From positions 2,536,971 to 2,600,970 of the forward strand of contig JAJEKV010000014.1 of the NCBI GenBank assembly GCA_021234155.1: a stretch of DNA of 64,000 nt, given 5' to 3'. The notes beneath the pieces were generated by a model. The model was not told the DNA's origin. It was given only the letters and a program-made list of their open reading frames with translations, and searched no databases. This stretch comes from Isoetes taiwanensis. Lineage: Eukaryota; Streptophyta; Lycopodiopsida; Isoetales; Isoetaceae. Positions 1 to 11,933 of this stretch are shown here, piece by piece. The position numbers were made by a program, and so were the translations under genes. Every line of letters starts with the position of its first letter. The first letter of the stretch is position 1.

Positions 1-3000
1 ACTTTCAAAGCAGCAAAAAATGTAGCACTCAAACAGTTAATGGTGGCTAGTTCAGAGAAGGAACAAAGGTACGCATGCATTTTGGAAGTGCCGCATCTGA
101 ATTTCAGAGTTGTATTAGAGAAAGAATTTATGAACGAAGTAAATATCGCGCATCGCTATTACCAAAATATATACCTTCACAAAATCCTTGTTTGTTTGAA
201 AGGAGTACAATATTTTGTGCCTTATTTGCAAATATTAAGAAAAAATAATGGCAACTTACATGCCGTAACGCGGTGTAGAACAGTCCATTCATACTTAATC
301 TACCCAGCTTAACGGTAATTTTCCACTTGAAACAATCAGCTCAGTAAACTTGAGAACTCCCAGGCATCTTGCACGTGCTAGCAAGCTTGTCCAAAGTCAA
401 CCTTGGCATATAAAGGCAATGTTTCTAAAAAGAAGTTCATGCTCTTGTTCTAGTACAGGCAGTCCCTTACTGAAATGCTCTCTCTGTATATAAAACTTTG
501 ACTGAACAGCGACGGTATGCCCCTGCCCAAAACCAGTTTCCCCTTCTAGTATCTTTAAGAATGGTAGCATGCATAGCATAGAAAACTCTATACATTGCAA
601 AGCTGTCATCAAGGGCCTGAGATGCCAATCAACATCTGTAGCTCATAAACTATTATGGCTTACAGTAACCCAGCAACAATAATCCAGCAAGCTTGTTAAG
701 TAGTCAAGAAATGCAGCATGGCGCTTCAAAACTTTCTATAAACTTTGAAACTTTAATCGTAGTGTAGGCCCTAATATCTAACCTTTCCACTGATCAATTA
801 AGGGCTTCATATCTTAACTCTTAGAATGCCCCTATTCAAAAGTTTGGTAAAAGTCGGCACATATCTAAAAAAAGACATGCCAACAGAATTTGAACCCATG
901 CTTTAATCGACTTTAGATAAAATGCATGATAAGAAGTTTCCAATATGATTGTCTCACCTAGCAATATGATCGTGCCTTCTGCAAGCTTTCAAAGTGATGC
1001 CAAAATGGATGCCAAACTGCAGCAACTCCAACTTCTGTCATAATACTTTTCAAATAAAAGAACATAACAAAACTGGTCATTTTGAATTGATGCAAAGCTG
1101 TCTTACCATTTAGAATCCCAAGAAGAAGCAAAGACATTCTAAATTATGCAAATCTACTTACCTTAATATCCTGGTGTAGTCCTAAATGCCTATGCAAGCA
1201 GTACAGAGCTCCTGTATTATCTAATGCCGAGGATATGGTGCATCAGCTGATCTAGAAGCAATCCAAACGTACAACAATCAAAATGCAGGTGCAAAGACCG
1301 AGGTACAACAATCAAACATCTAAATGTAGCTTATCTATACAAATAGCCGCCAATGACCAGTGTTGAAAGTCCAATTTGAACCTATCTGCAGCATAGAAAT
1401 GTGGTTACAGTTTGTATTTGCACAGAGTTTTGTGCATGCAGCGAATGTCGGAAATGGATGCCAAAGGGTTCCTAAGCAGATTTCATAGACAGTGGAAGAA
1501 GCAAATTGATTCTGATGTCTCTATTCAAGGAGCATAAATGGAAACGATTTTACCTCTGTCTGAAGTTGTAACAATCTAGGCATTGAAAAATCAAAGTACA
1601 GAGGTGGTAGAGGAAGCTGCAGAGAGGAGAAGGCCGCATTCAAGGAGCTGGAAGAGTCCTTAGGTTTCAAAGAACCTGCCGTGATATGCTAATCCATCCA
1701 TAGCAAGGGCGCTGCCGCTATACTTTGTTAACTTTTGCAACAATGTTGATGACTCCTTTTGTGTTGTTGGACTCTTAAGACAAATTCAGATACATTCATT
1801 ATACTTCAGTTTATTAATGCAAGTAAAAGATAAATACAGATTATGCTGGAGCACCCAAAAGCAAGCGGATTACAGTGGATTACTTCTTAGCATGCAATCT
1901 CTAGAGGTAAAGCTACACATCTTTCCTTGTTTTACGTTCGAATGCCTTCTGTACTGTGCTTGAATATACGTGCACCCCAAACAATCGAGCATTGTTTTGT
2001 GCTCTGTGGCTATCTCTGCCACGTATGGTCAACTGTGCACCCGGCATTTTTGGGTTGCAATCCTTGGGGGGTGTGGGGAGGGATGGATAGAGGGCCACGA
2101 TTTGAGAATATTGTGGCATATTCTTTGTTTACGGCTGTAAACTTTTAGGATTTGAAGGGTCACATGAGGACGAATAGATGGTGTGGATTTTATGGGAGCT
2201 GGGTGGAAGGTGGGGATGCGATCTCCGCTTCCTGCGTCGCCTAGAGGTAGCGAAGCAGAGAGGAACTTCGTCCATGGTCGTAAATAGATTCTGTCCCCTT
2301 ACAGGCACAAGGTTGTCTTTTTTTTCATTTTAGAAATTGGGCTGCTCCGCTTCCATGGTGGTCGGGAATCTGAAGGATTAGAGGTTCAGGTAGGAGCGAA
2401 CAAAAATTGGTGAGGCAAGTTAATTTCTTTATTTTTAATATGGTTTTTGGCGTTTGAAGTGATCAAGCAATACGTGGTTCTTTTCCATTGTACTTGTCTT
2501 CAGAGAATATCTATGGATTCTGTCCCGAAGTTTATTTGAGTTCATTAAGTAGGCTCGTTATTTTCGATGCCACTCTTGACCGTTAAATGGAGCCAGCTTA
2601 GACATCTGGACATGACAACGGCAGCCTCAACACTTTTATCTTCCAACCTTTTGGCAGAGGCATATTGAAATGCTTTGACGGGACGAAGGCTGAGGAGAAT
2701 CCATCTATATTTTGTTTGGTGCTTTGAGGTGAAGGAGAAGTACTCAGATAGGTCGGTTGCAAGGTCATTAGCTTTCTTAGTAGCAGATGTCGGATAGGTT
2801 TTAATCATGCATGAATTTTCCATTGTTTGTTACCTTCGTCAGTGGGCCACATCTTCAATGTTCTAACTTTATTTTTATATGTTCCTTTGCACTGTAGTAC
2901 AACTACTTGCAGCTGCTGAAAACATCTTAAATAGGTACGAGTTGAAGTTGAATTTTCTTTCTTAGTTGTTTAGGCTATATACCTCTATCTGCACCTTTTT

Positions 3001-3815
3001 CCCACTGCTTTTGACACATCTAAGTAGCATAGACCAAAGCTTATGGTGGTGTTTTATAAGTCCTGCTAAATAGCCGCATGGAAATGGATGCCAGCAAGTA
3101 GGATCTACCATATTCTCTTGCCAAATGTTGGCCATTTTCTACAGAAACATGTGTAGCATCATAGTTAATGACCGTTCTGATTGCGCCAAAGAAATCAAGA
3201 GTTGCTAATAAATGCCTTGCCAACTTTGAGCTGAAAAGGATCCTTGATAACCATTCGATGCTGCGTTACTTTCTGCTCTCTTATTATTGCATTATATTAT
3301 AGAAGTATAAAGTACGAGGACTTGTGTCATTAACATATTCAAAATGGTATACCCTGGGAGGTCAAGATTATGCGGATAATGAAATTATATACTTTACGAT
3401 TGCGCAAGCTTCTGATGCTAATCAATAGTACGAAAGTCTATGGCAGTTATTCTTTATAAAGTTGCTTGTCATTTACTTCTAATTCAGTGTTATATTGTTG
3501 CTTTTAAACCATGGTCCTAAGCTCATCCATTTCAGTAGGTATATTTAAAAGGACCTAGAGGAAAATTCACAGGTTTGGAACTTGCATAGAATTTGATCAA
3601 TGGTCATCGATGACTAATGGGTCAACTTCAAATTGTTTGAAGTCAATTATGTTATATTTTTCAACATTATTTGCCAATGGTCAAAAAGAAGTTTTTGATA
3701 TGAATTCAAAGGCTGGACTGTTAGGGATCACCATATCATCCAGATGTGAGTTATAGATCATAATCCCGTTCTGTTTCATGTTCAGCTTTAATTATCTGTT
3801 TTATGTTCTTATTTC

Positions 3816-3816
<1 letters not shown>
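1..3816. other. Intergenic, no supportable gene
   Basis: No open frame here has a recognisable domain. On the minus strand, 1554-1688 is an open, Ser/Leu/Pro-rich frame of about 45 codons ending at a plausible donor (CAGAG|GTAAAA), so the end of an exon of an unseen minus-strand gene is possible but weak. Minus-strand frames at 397-612, 2545-2823 and 3041-3223 match nothing I know. The sequence is AT-rich with short homopolymers and looks like decayed intergenic DNA. Confidence 0.4.
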
Positions 3817-3846
<30 letters not shown>

Positions 3847-3849
3847 CTA
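3817..3849. repeat. (CTT)n microsatellite
   Basis: About 11 uninterrupted CTT units, seen directly, in AT-rich intergenic DNA. Confidence 0.95.
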
Positions 3850-5017
3850 TGATCGGAATTCTGTACAGAAAAAACTTCCTAGATCTTTATTTCTCTTTTC
3901 CAGCATGAATTGTGGTATGCTGGAATGCTGGAAAAAAATATAATAGTTAGTTAAGGAGATGGGAAACAAGCTAGAGTTTGCTTCCATTTCTTATTCTAAC
4001 AAAACCATGGTAAACCTATCTATATATGTATCTATGGACAGTAAAGGTCATTTCACTTCATATTCTTCTCGATAACACGTAGATCACCTAATGGGAAGAA
4101 CATGTGGAGCACCCTCCGACTTGTTCCAAGCCAAGGGAACGACTTGAAGATGTTAATAGCAACTGATTCAGTTACATCAATAATATTCCAAATGAATCCA
4201 CGTTTCAGATTCTCGTGTTTTACAACAATTGCATGATTTATTTATCGGAGTCATATTTTATTGACCTCTTGTAATGCCTTGTTGTGGTCTATATAGTACC
4301 ACCTAGCGTGCATTATGCTAAATACAAAGTCACACATAGCATCGATTCTTGCCACTTGCAAGGTCATCACAACGGTCCGAAGATGTCGACACATCAATGG
4401 ATCTTCCAACGGGCAACCCATTGGTGCATTACCACCTTGTTCTATATAGATGGCCCCGCTTGAAGAAGTGGGCATTCAATATTATCATGGCCCTATTTTG
4501 TTGTAAATGCAAGTGTCATGTCGCCTTCAGAGGATCGCATACTCCTACTACGAAACTTTACCAAGAAATCAAATCTTGTCTACATGACCAATTTTTGGTT
4601 TCGAAGTTACATTCAGATATCAGAGATGAGGTTTGGGGTTACCTCCGCCTCCCTTGACGTCCCATTGTATTAGTGTCTTCCTATTAATATAAATTGTCTT
4701 TCGTCCTTAATTTGGGGAGCTATGGCAATAAGGTGTGCTCTTTTAATGCATTTCATGTGTTTATCCAAGTGCAAATCAATCGGATACTCGTTGGATTCTT
4801 CTCTACCCCATTCAACCCATAGTGGTGCAACACCTTTTTCTTTAGAGGTTACATGTTTTGCCCTCTCCAAACTTGCCACGTGCTTCTGAAGAGTTTTCTC
4901 CACCACACTTGAAAAAAAAAAAGAAACCAGCCAAAATTAAAATAGTAACACACTAGCAACATACTTCCACCTTCTATCTTCTTTTTTATTTTTGGATTGA
5001 GTTGGGTTACGTGCCAA
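3850..5017. other. Intergenic, no supportable gene
   Basis: Overlapping frames of 74-102 codons on both strands (4251-4657) share no similarity I recognise. Neither strand shows a continuous exon structure. I see nothing else here. Confidence 0.4.
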
Positions 5018-5051
5018 GGAACGCCGCATGTTACGCCGCATGCGGCGTTCC
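5018..5051. repeat. GC-rich 13-bp hairpin
   Basis: GGAACGCCGCATG at 5018-5030 is followed after 8 bases by its exact reverse complement at 5039-5051. The stem is CpG-rich in otherwise AT-rich sequence. It may be a miniature fold-back or the end of a decayed element. No function can be assigned. Confidence 0.7.
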
Positions 5052-8000
5052 CTTCCAGTTTGCGTTCCCCCGAATGCGAAGAATGCCGCAAATTTTCGAA
5101 AATTAGGTTGAGAATTTCGTATTGAAGCTCGATTTTCTCACTTCCTGCTACGTTTTGGCGCTTCAACAATTTAACGCCTCAGAATCGTTGCATTTGTGCA
5201 CCACTGATTCTTGAGCTGGGTCCTGATATACCGGATCCTGCATTTCACGTAGCTTAGGTAAGCCTTGCTTCATTATTTTTTCTTTGTTTGCCGGATCTAA
5301 TCTTGAGGTCTTTCGAATCTATGATCCACTTCTACATTTGCCAACACCAGTTATTCTGGATTTTGTGTCCAGCTTTCTCATTTTCGCATAGTTGCTGAAT
5401 GTTGCGGAATTGTACCTGGCTCCAGGTCTGCGGATGGAATGAGATAAGCATTATGGTGAAGAGTGAGAGCTTATACCCTGATATTATATGTTGCAGATGT
5501 TGTTCTATTAACTGTTAAATGGGTAAAGCTGGTGTTTTCTAATACTTGAAGATGATTTCTTTTTATTTTGTATTGTTTTCAGGCTTATGGGCATTCAGAA
5601 GAGGTAGAAGAATAGCGCAGCATGCTGGCAGAAGAGATGGGCATAATATAATGGCGGCATAGGAAGAAAAGATGGGCATAATAAACTGGCATGATGCTTT
5701 TACGATATATTGAAAGCTCCCAAGGTAAAAATCAGATTTTCGATTCCAGGTTTAACGATTTTGCTTTACTTTTTGATTATTTTGTTTTAAGATTCACCGA
5801 GTTCCTTATTTCTTCTGAGACAGATTTAGGGTAAAACCCTTTTTCTTGGCTCTCTTCTTTAAGTTGTTTTGCTACCAAAATCTTGACTCTGCATATTTCG
5901 ATTCTAATTTGACAAAGTTTCTCTGACATGTGGGGTTTTCGGTGGTTGGATGATACGGCTATGTCAACATGACATAGTTGGACTGAAGGAAATATGGCAG
6001 TTTACCAGGTTTGTCCATGTCTGTCATTCTTCCGATGCATTGGGTTGCTTATAAAAATGCATGTCAGATTGCATTTGCTTATCCATTGCTCTCTCGGTTT
6101 GGAATATGGGAAATTTTTGTTTCTATCCTCTCCATTTCTATCTTCTCTGTGTCAAAAGAGTCCCATTATATAACTGCAATGCATTCGTCTTGCAAGTAAA
6201 AATTTGACCTGCTGCCTCTGTTAATGTTGGCCGACTGCAAATCATGAGATTTTTGTCATGTAATATGTTTAATTTTATTCCATTTTTCATTGTTACTTGA
6301 TGTTTTCTTCTCCATGCTATAAGATATCTCCTCTATTTTAATGTGTCTAGCTATTATTTACAGGTTAGATTTCATTGTTACTAGAAATTTTCTGACATAG
6401 AAATAGGTACCATGAACAGTCCGTTGGGTCATGCAAGTACAACTATAACAGTCTTACCATTAAAATTTGCACTGATCTACATGATTTACATGATGAGCAA
6501 ACATCTATTTCATTTCAATGTTTTATTTATGCATATACATGATGCATTCATTTGGATTTTGCAAAGGAACTTATCTTTGTTGAATCTACTTAAGACTTTG
6601 GCACATCAGTTTTTGAGCATCTGGCGTTTTCTTGCACTTGAAATCTCTTTCCTCTTCAGATACCAATTTGGTATTACTATTTCTCAATTTGGCTTGGATC
6701 ATCTCTTTGATAGTTAGGTTAAACTTTAAATCTATTATGGTTTTGAGTTTAAAACATTTGCCTTTCCCAAGTTTGAGTTGGAAGCATGTTATTGTTAGTG
6801 TTTGACAATAATTTATAATCCTTTGCAGACACGAATTGACACTGCATATCATTGCTTTGCAGGGGCAAAAGTGTACTATTTCCTCTCAGGCAGAAATTAG
6901 TGTGGTGTTGCCATTTATATTTCTCTGATCTCTCTAGGATACAACCCTCATTTTTAAGATACCATCCGCGTAGAAAGATTCAGGACCATTGTCATCAGCT
7001 GCAACAGCCTGAATCTCCCCTTCTGCTATCTCACCATATTCTTGCTGCTTTCAGCAACAAACCAACCTTTGGCTGCATCACACTTAGCTATCTCCTCATC
7101 TCTGAGGGATGAGGCACCAAGTATAACACAACTTTCTAAGGTACTACCAAACTCTGCATTCCACATAAGAGGACCTTTGCAGTTCAATTCTTTGTAGGTC
7201 AGGTTCAGTTATTTGAGAATTTTTTCTTGAGAAATTTGTCGATTATGCATATTGATTATGTATGACAGTAAGCTGACATTGTGCAGGCATATGTTTTTCG
7301 TAATGGTATGGTTGAGGCAAGCAAAAAGAGAAGTGGTGGCCATTAAAAAGCTTAAAGAGGTCTATCTTGCAAAACCAATGTACTGGTTGGTTGCAACTTG
7401 GAATTTTGTCATATGGACAATGTCACCAAAAGTTACTTTTTGTAACATGTATTACATTCCTATTTTCTTACAGACAAGTGGAGATACTGGGAACCATTTG
7501 AAGAGGCTAGAAGCTAAGACATCAGCTATGATTAAGCATCTAACGGCTGAGGCATCAAAAAATGTTACATGAGGTAAGACACTTCTTCTATGCCCAGAGT
7601 GATGAACTAGGGTAGATCTTATGCTGGAATATCTAAACGACATCATGCTTTTCTTTAGTAAGTAGTCAAAAAGACAAGAGCATAGGCTTTAACGCCATGT
7701 TTTAACTTTATCTTTTGTCTTTCTATTTTTTGATTTCTCTTCTCCAGTTCTTTATTTTGTCTGTGAGTATCACTTGGCAGTTATGAAGTGGGAGTCACCA
7801 ACAATGTTCATCAATTTCCAAACCATAATGATGAGCTGCAACAGATCTAACTAAAGAATTTTCTAAGGTATTGTTACCGTTTTAGCACATAGTCAACAGG
7901 ACCATGTCAGTGGCAACAGTGTTGAAACAATCACATTTTATAAGCATCTTTGTGGTGGAAAATAAATCAATCTTACTATTTTCTTTTTTCTTTTTTAGAT

Positions 8001-8700
8001 TAGGGATGAATGTATTTATCTCAGAATGTTGACAGAATTGCAAAACTCTCCTGCTTTGGGTTCTAAGTTGCGTCAAGGGCTCCATCAATTGATATAAGTC
8101 ATTTTTAATGAGTTTAAAAGCTGCCACGGTACTACGAACACGATTTTTGCAAATTATCATTGAGGAGGTAAGGGTTTTGAGCCTGCTATTCACATCCATC
8201 ATAGAGTTTTTTTTTTAATGTAGCAGTCTTCTAGACATGTTGAATGTGGGATGTTGAGCTGGTTATGTATGTAATGTTCATCTTTATTTTGAAGGTTTTG
8301 GCACCAGACTCTCCTAACATGTTTAGGCTACTACGCTGAAAAAAGGGCCTTGGATGGAAGTTTCACTCCAGGTAACGTATAGCTTAATTGTTGAACCTGT
8401 CTATACCTAAGCTAAAAGGACGTTTGGCCTATGTGGTTCACATTTTCTGGCCTTAGGATTATCTTAGCAGGGTCAGACACAACACCTTCTGAAGGTAATA
8501 CATGTTCTTCTGATGGAAGCTACCCTTATGGTCAGCAGAGCTATTATGGAGGCTACCAGCAGCCTGCTGGGGGAAATAACCAATCAGGACTTTATAGTTT
8601 TCTAACTGGATTCTCTTTTGAAATGTAGTATTGGCTATTATAGTTTTTTTATGCAAAACTCATAAATTAACAATCCTTCTCAGATCACAGTTGTTTTTTT
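5052..8700. other. AT-rich region, possibly a decayed spliced gene
   Basis: Many short frames with poly-pyrimidine/AG junctions suggest remains of spliced sequence, but no exon chain can be joined. Two stretches have composition unlike random DNA. One is KREVVAIKKLK at about 7340 (+), reminiscent of a kinase ATP-lysine strand. The other is a Gly/Tyr/Gln-rich stretch at 8510-8580 (+) preceded by an AG. Neither extends to a domain, so I assign no product. Confidence 0.25.
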
Positions 8701-9991
8701 ATAGTTCAAAAGTATGACATTTATCATTGCATCAGAGCCGCAATATCACCGTTTGGTTGTGAAGCACACTTTGATTGTACAACTTATGGCAACACAAGAT
8801 GTATTAAGAGTGAAAATCTAAAGAATTCAAAAAAACCATTCGTCAGAGTTTCCATTAGCTATTGGAGGTTTAGCACGATGGGATTTCTTAGCCAGCTATA
8901 AATGCCTTTCTAATTTGCGAAAGGATTTCAATAAGCAACCATATATATAGAACCGTTATAGAATGATAGTATAAGTTGTAATTATTGCACTCTTTGCTTG
9001 AATGTCAATCTTAGAATGAGGGTTTCATTGTGGCGCAAGTATATAAAAAGGATCATGTTTGCAATGGCAATTTTCAATTGAAGGGAAAGACCATGGAAAA
9101 TTGATTTCAAGTGCACTTTTTTATTAATGTTGAGATCAAGCATAGTAGCTAATACCAGACATGTTTGTAGCAACCTGTGAAAAGAGCAATCTATTGCTTG
9201 CTCTTAGAAATATTGGCTTTGGCTTCCAAGCCATCATTCTGTTGGACGAATATTACAATGTTCATTATGAAGCTCAAATATAATATTTCCTTCATACAAT
9301 TGATCATGAAGAATGCATTTATCTTCAAACACAAGGAATCAAAGGGCATCCCAACGTAAGCCATCTCAGGCATCCACACCTGCAAGTCATCCCTATATGT
9401 CTTTCGCCCCATGCATCCCATTATTTCCTACCCATTCCATGCACCCTCCACACGTGAAACTCCGTTACATCTATGCACAAATTACGTTTAGAACTCTTTA
9501 TTATATCTATAAATTCCCAGCTAATGCAAAGGTGTTGTGCAACCATCACGTTTCTGTAAGTTTATTTGCATATGAAACCAATTAAATTGAATTGTATTGA
9601 AATGGTGCAAATCATCAAGCAGAATGCGACTCCAACAACTAATCTTTTCGTAGCACTATGCATGATTTTATTAAGGCACCCCAACAATGCAAGTAGAATG
9701 GTAGTGTAATCTTATATTGCCATACCTGAGGGTAACAAAATTGCAATTGTGTATCCCACAGAAACCTTACCATCACAACCCCAAACCAATTTTCAATATG
9801 CGCTCCATTAATGTGCCAACATACGCTTTCCATTACTTCTACCCATTTGATGTGTTAGGGCTAATTCCCGGCGTCCCTAACCTTAAATCCTTCACAGTTG
9901 ATACTCTATTACATCTATATATCATGAGTACATTTTACAAGTTTTCTACATATTCCATTACATCTACCTATTCCACACATACATGACTAAT
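8701..9991. other. AT-rich intergenic DNA next to a Helitron-type end
   Basis: No gene seen. From about 9340 to 9990 the plus strand is rich in CATTCCA / CATCTA / CCTACC oligomers. Similar pyrimidine-rich sequence precedes the Helitron-type terminus at 26.2 kb (26150-26227), so 9340-10020 is probably the 3' part of a non-autonomous Helitron. Confidence 0.4.
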
Positions 9992-10020
9992 GCCCAGCAT
10001 TGCCGGGCACACATTTCTAG
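9992..10020 (+). mobile_element. Helitron-type 3' terminus (copy 1)
   Basis: A 17-nt hairpin (GCCCAGCATTGCCGGGC, 9992-10008) is followed 8 bases later by CTAG at 10017-10020. A short GC-rich hairpin about 10 nt before a terminal CTRR is the diagnostic 3' end of Helitrons. The next base is A rather than the usual T of the AT target, so the border may be mutated. I could not place the 5' TC end. Two relatives in the window share the hairpin and spacer (10329 and 26228). Confidence 0.65.
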
Positions 10021-10328
10021 AGATTCATGTTTAACAACAAATAGATATAAGATGAATCTCTCTCACACGTATCAACGTTTGTCACTGTTTCATTAGCTTT
10101 GTTGCTTTAAAAGATCGTACGTGTTTCATATAAGATTAGTTCATAGCGTGTTTACACTTAAAAACAAGGTTTGCTCCCGTCCTTCATAGGGATGTACATT
10201 TCCTATTTCTATTCAACTACACTCATGCAATATGTCGCTCTGCCCATTTCATCTACATAGATTCTATAAATTCTATTGTAGCTATAGAGTCTAATACCCT
10301 AAACCCTTTCCACACGCTCTCAAGAAAT

Positions 10329-10357
10329 GCCCGGCATCGCCGGGCACACGTTCCTAG
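10329..10357 (+). mobile_element. Helitron-type 3' terminus (copy 2)
   Basis: A perfect hairpin GCCCGGCATCGCCGGGC (10329-10345) is followed by ACACGTTC and CTAG (10354-10357). The next base is T, as expected for insertion between A and T. The 337 bp since copy 1 contain no gene, so this is a short non-autonomous member or a second nested end of the same family. Confidence 0.7.
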
Positions 10358-11200
10358 TAGTGTTGTATATGATGAAATTTCTATATTTAGCTTGTGTTGT
10401 ATATGGCATATGATTTAAGGCCACAGTAAGATGATATCTACAAATCATTTGAAGAACTTATTCCTATTTGGATTATCACAACAAAAACGTGATGCTTACT
10501 TCTATAAAATATACCCTTAAAATAGGGCCATTTTCATAATTTTTCAAATATATGAGGGTATTTAGAAACTGGCCCATAAACAACTAGCAAAAAGGCATGC
10601 CAGAGGCCATAGGAAAAAAAAAAAAGGCTTGGGAAAATTAGGGCATGGTAATTGGATAAGAAAGAATAATTGAATTATATTTGTATTAGGGCAAAATTGT
10701 ATTGAAATTTATTGTCCATGGTTGAAATAGCATATGCGGTTTTGATAGTTTAGATGATGCCCCTCCATTTAAGGTACTAGTATTTCTTAGTTTTGGAAGG
10801 GTAGGATATGAGGTTGTTGTAGCCGTTTTTGGTTGTGTTGTAAAGGTTTATGTAATGTCTTTCGATTTCGTTTGCCTTTTTCTTGCTTTTGGTTTCTTCT
10901 AAGAGGTCGATGTAGAAGTTTTTACGTACGGTTTGTGCTTGTTGACATCTACTGTCATTTTGAGATTTGGTTTTGATTTGATTGCTTTAACTTTTCTGCT
11001 TTGATTGTATTTTCTTGTATGCTCGTTTAGTCTTTGATACTATGTGCACTTGTGGACTACCATGATGGCAGGTTGTGTGAAGGCCGGCCATGAGCGGGAG
11101 GTTCTCCAACTGACTCCAACTGTTTTATGGAATGCAATTGGAAGGACTAAAACTAGATAAGTTGTCTTTGTAATTGTTCTCACTGCTTGCTTTGCTTTAA
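10358..11200. other. AT-rich intergenic DNA
   Basis: No frame of note. Homopolymer A runs and a T/G-rich plus strand (10780-11040) that looks like decayed intron or 3' flank before the PPR relic. Confidence 0.35.
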
Positions 11201-11925
11201 CAGCTTTTGGGAAATTCCATCCATTGTGGTATTATTGGTATTGGGTTTAAAACTGATAACGATGTGGCTTGTGCACTTACCACCATATATTCAAAATGTG
11301 GAAGCATGCACGGTATTTGGACTATTTTCAACAGCATTTCTTGTAGGAGCGATATAATATGGAATATCATAATATCAATATTTTGCCTTCATGGACAGGG
11401 TAAGAAAGCTTTCCAACTTTTTCAGCTACTGCAATAACAAAAAGGATTACATATTACCAATATCTTTAATACATTTTTGTCTTCTAATCTCTAGCAAGGG
11501 GTATGCTCTTCCATGCTCACCTTATCCATACCAAAATTGGTCCAGGTGGCCAATGCCATTATACATATGTATTGCAAGTGTGGTATATAGAGCAGGCAAG
11601 AAGCATCTTCTATAAAATGGACGAACAAGATCTGATGTCATGGATAACGATGATTACAGATGACATCTGTAATTCCTAATGAAAAAACTCCCATTGATGT
11701 CCTTTCTGCATGTGCCATTTTGATATCTATCCTACTGGGAAAAGTGACACATGCATTTATCATCTCTAATGGACGAGTCAAATGTTGTGGTAAGACATGC
11801 TTTGCTGAATATATACAGTAAGTGTGGAAGTCTATGGGAATCTCAAAACATGATTGGAAGAATGCCAATGTAAAGGAGCTCCTACTATTCAACCACATGT
11901 TTTTTGAGGGGACGAAGTCTAACAT
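11201..11925 (+). pseudogene. PPR protein relic (PLS-type)
   Basis: The frame at 11207-11437 contains about two PPR units. Readable motifs include IHCGIIGIGFKTDND, ALTTIYSKCGSMHG and SDIIWNIIISIFCLHGQGKKAFQLF, matching the 'hG.y.k.G...A..vF' and 'D.v.Wn.mI.gy..hG...eAl.lF' pattern of PLS-class PPR proteins. These act in organelle RNA editing and processing. Similarity continues in other frames (IHMYCKCGI near 11560; TPIDVLSACAIL and GKVTHAFIISNGRVKC at 11680-11790) through stops and frameshifts. No start codon, targeting peptide or DYW domain survives. It is a decayed fragment, abutting a LINE relic on the opposite strand. Confidence 0.7.
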
Positions 11926-11933
11926 ATCTATAA

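Noticed and set aside
7327-7360. Protein kinase exon (VVAIKKLK)
   Set aside because: Only one short strand matches. No glycine loop upstream and no catalytic HRD or DFG motif nearby.
8510-8580. Gly/Tyr/Gln-rich RNA-binding protein exon
   Set aside because: Low-complexity composition over about 24 codons with no RRM or partner exon.
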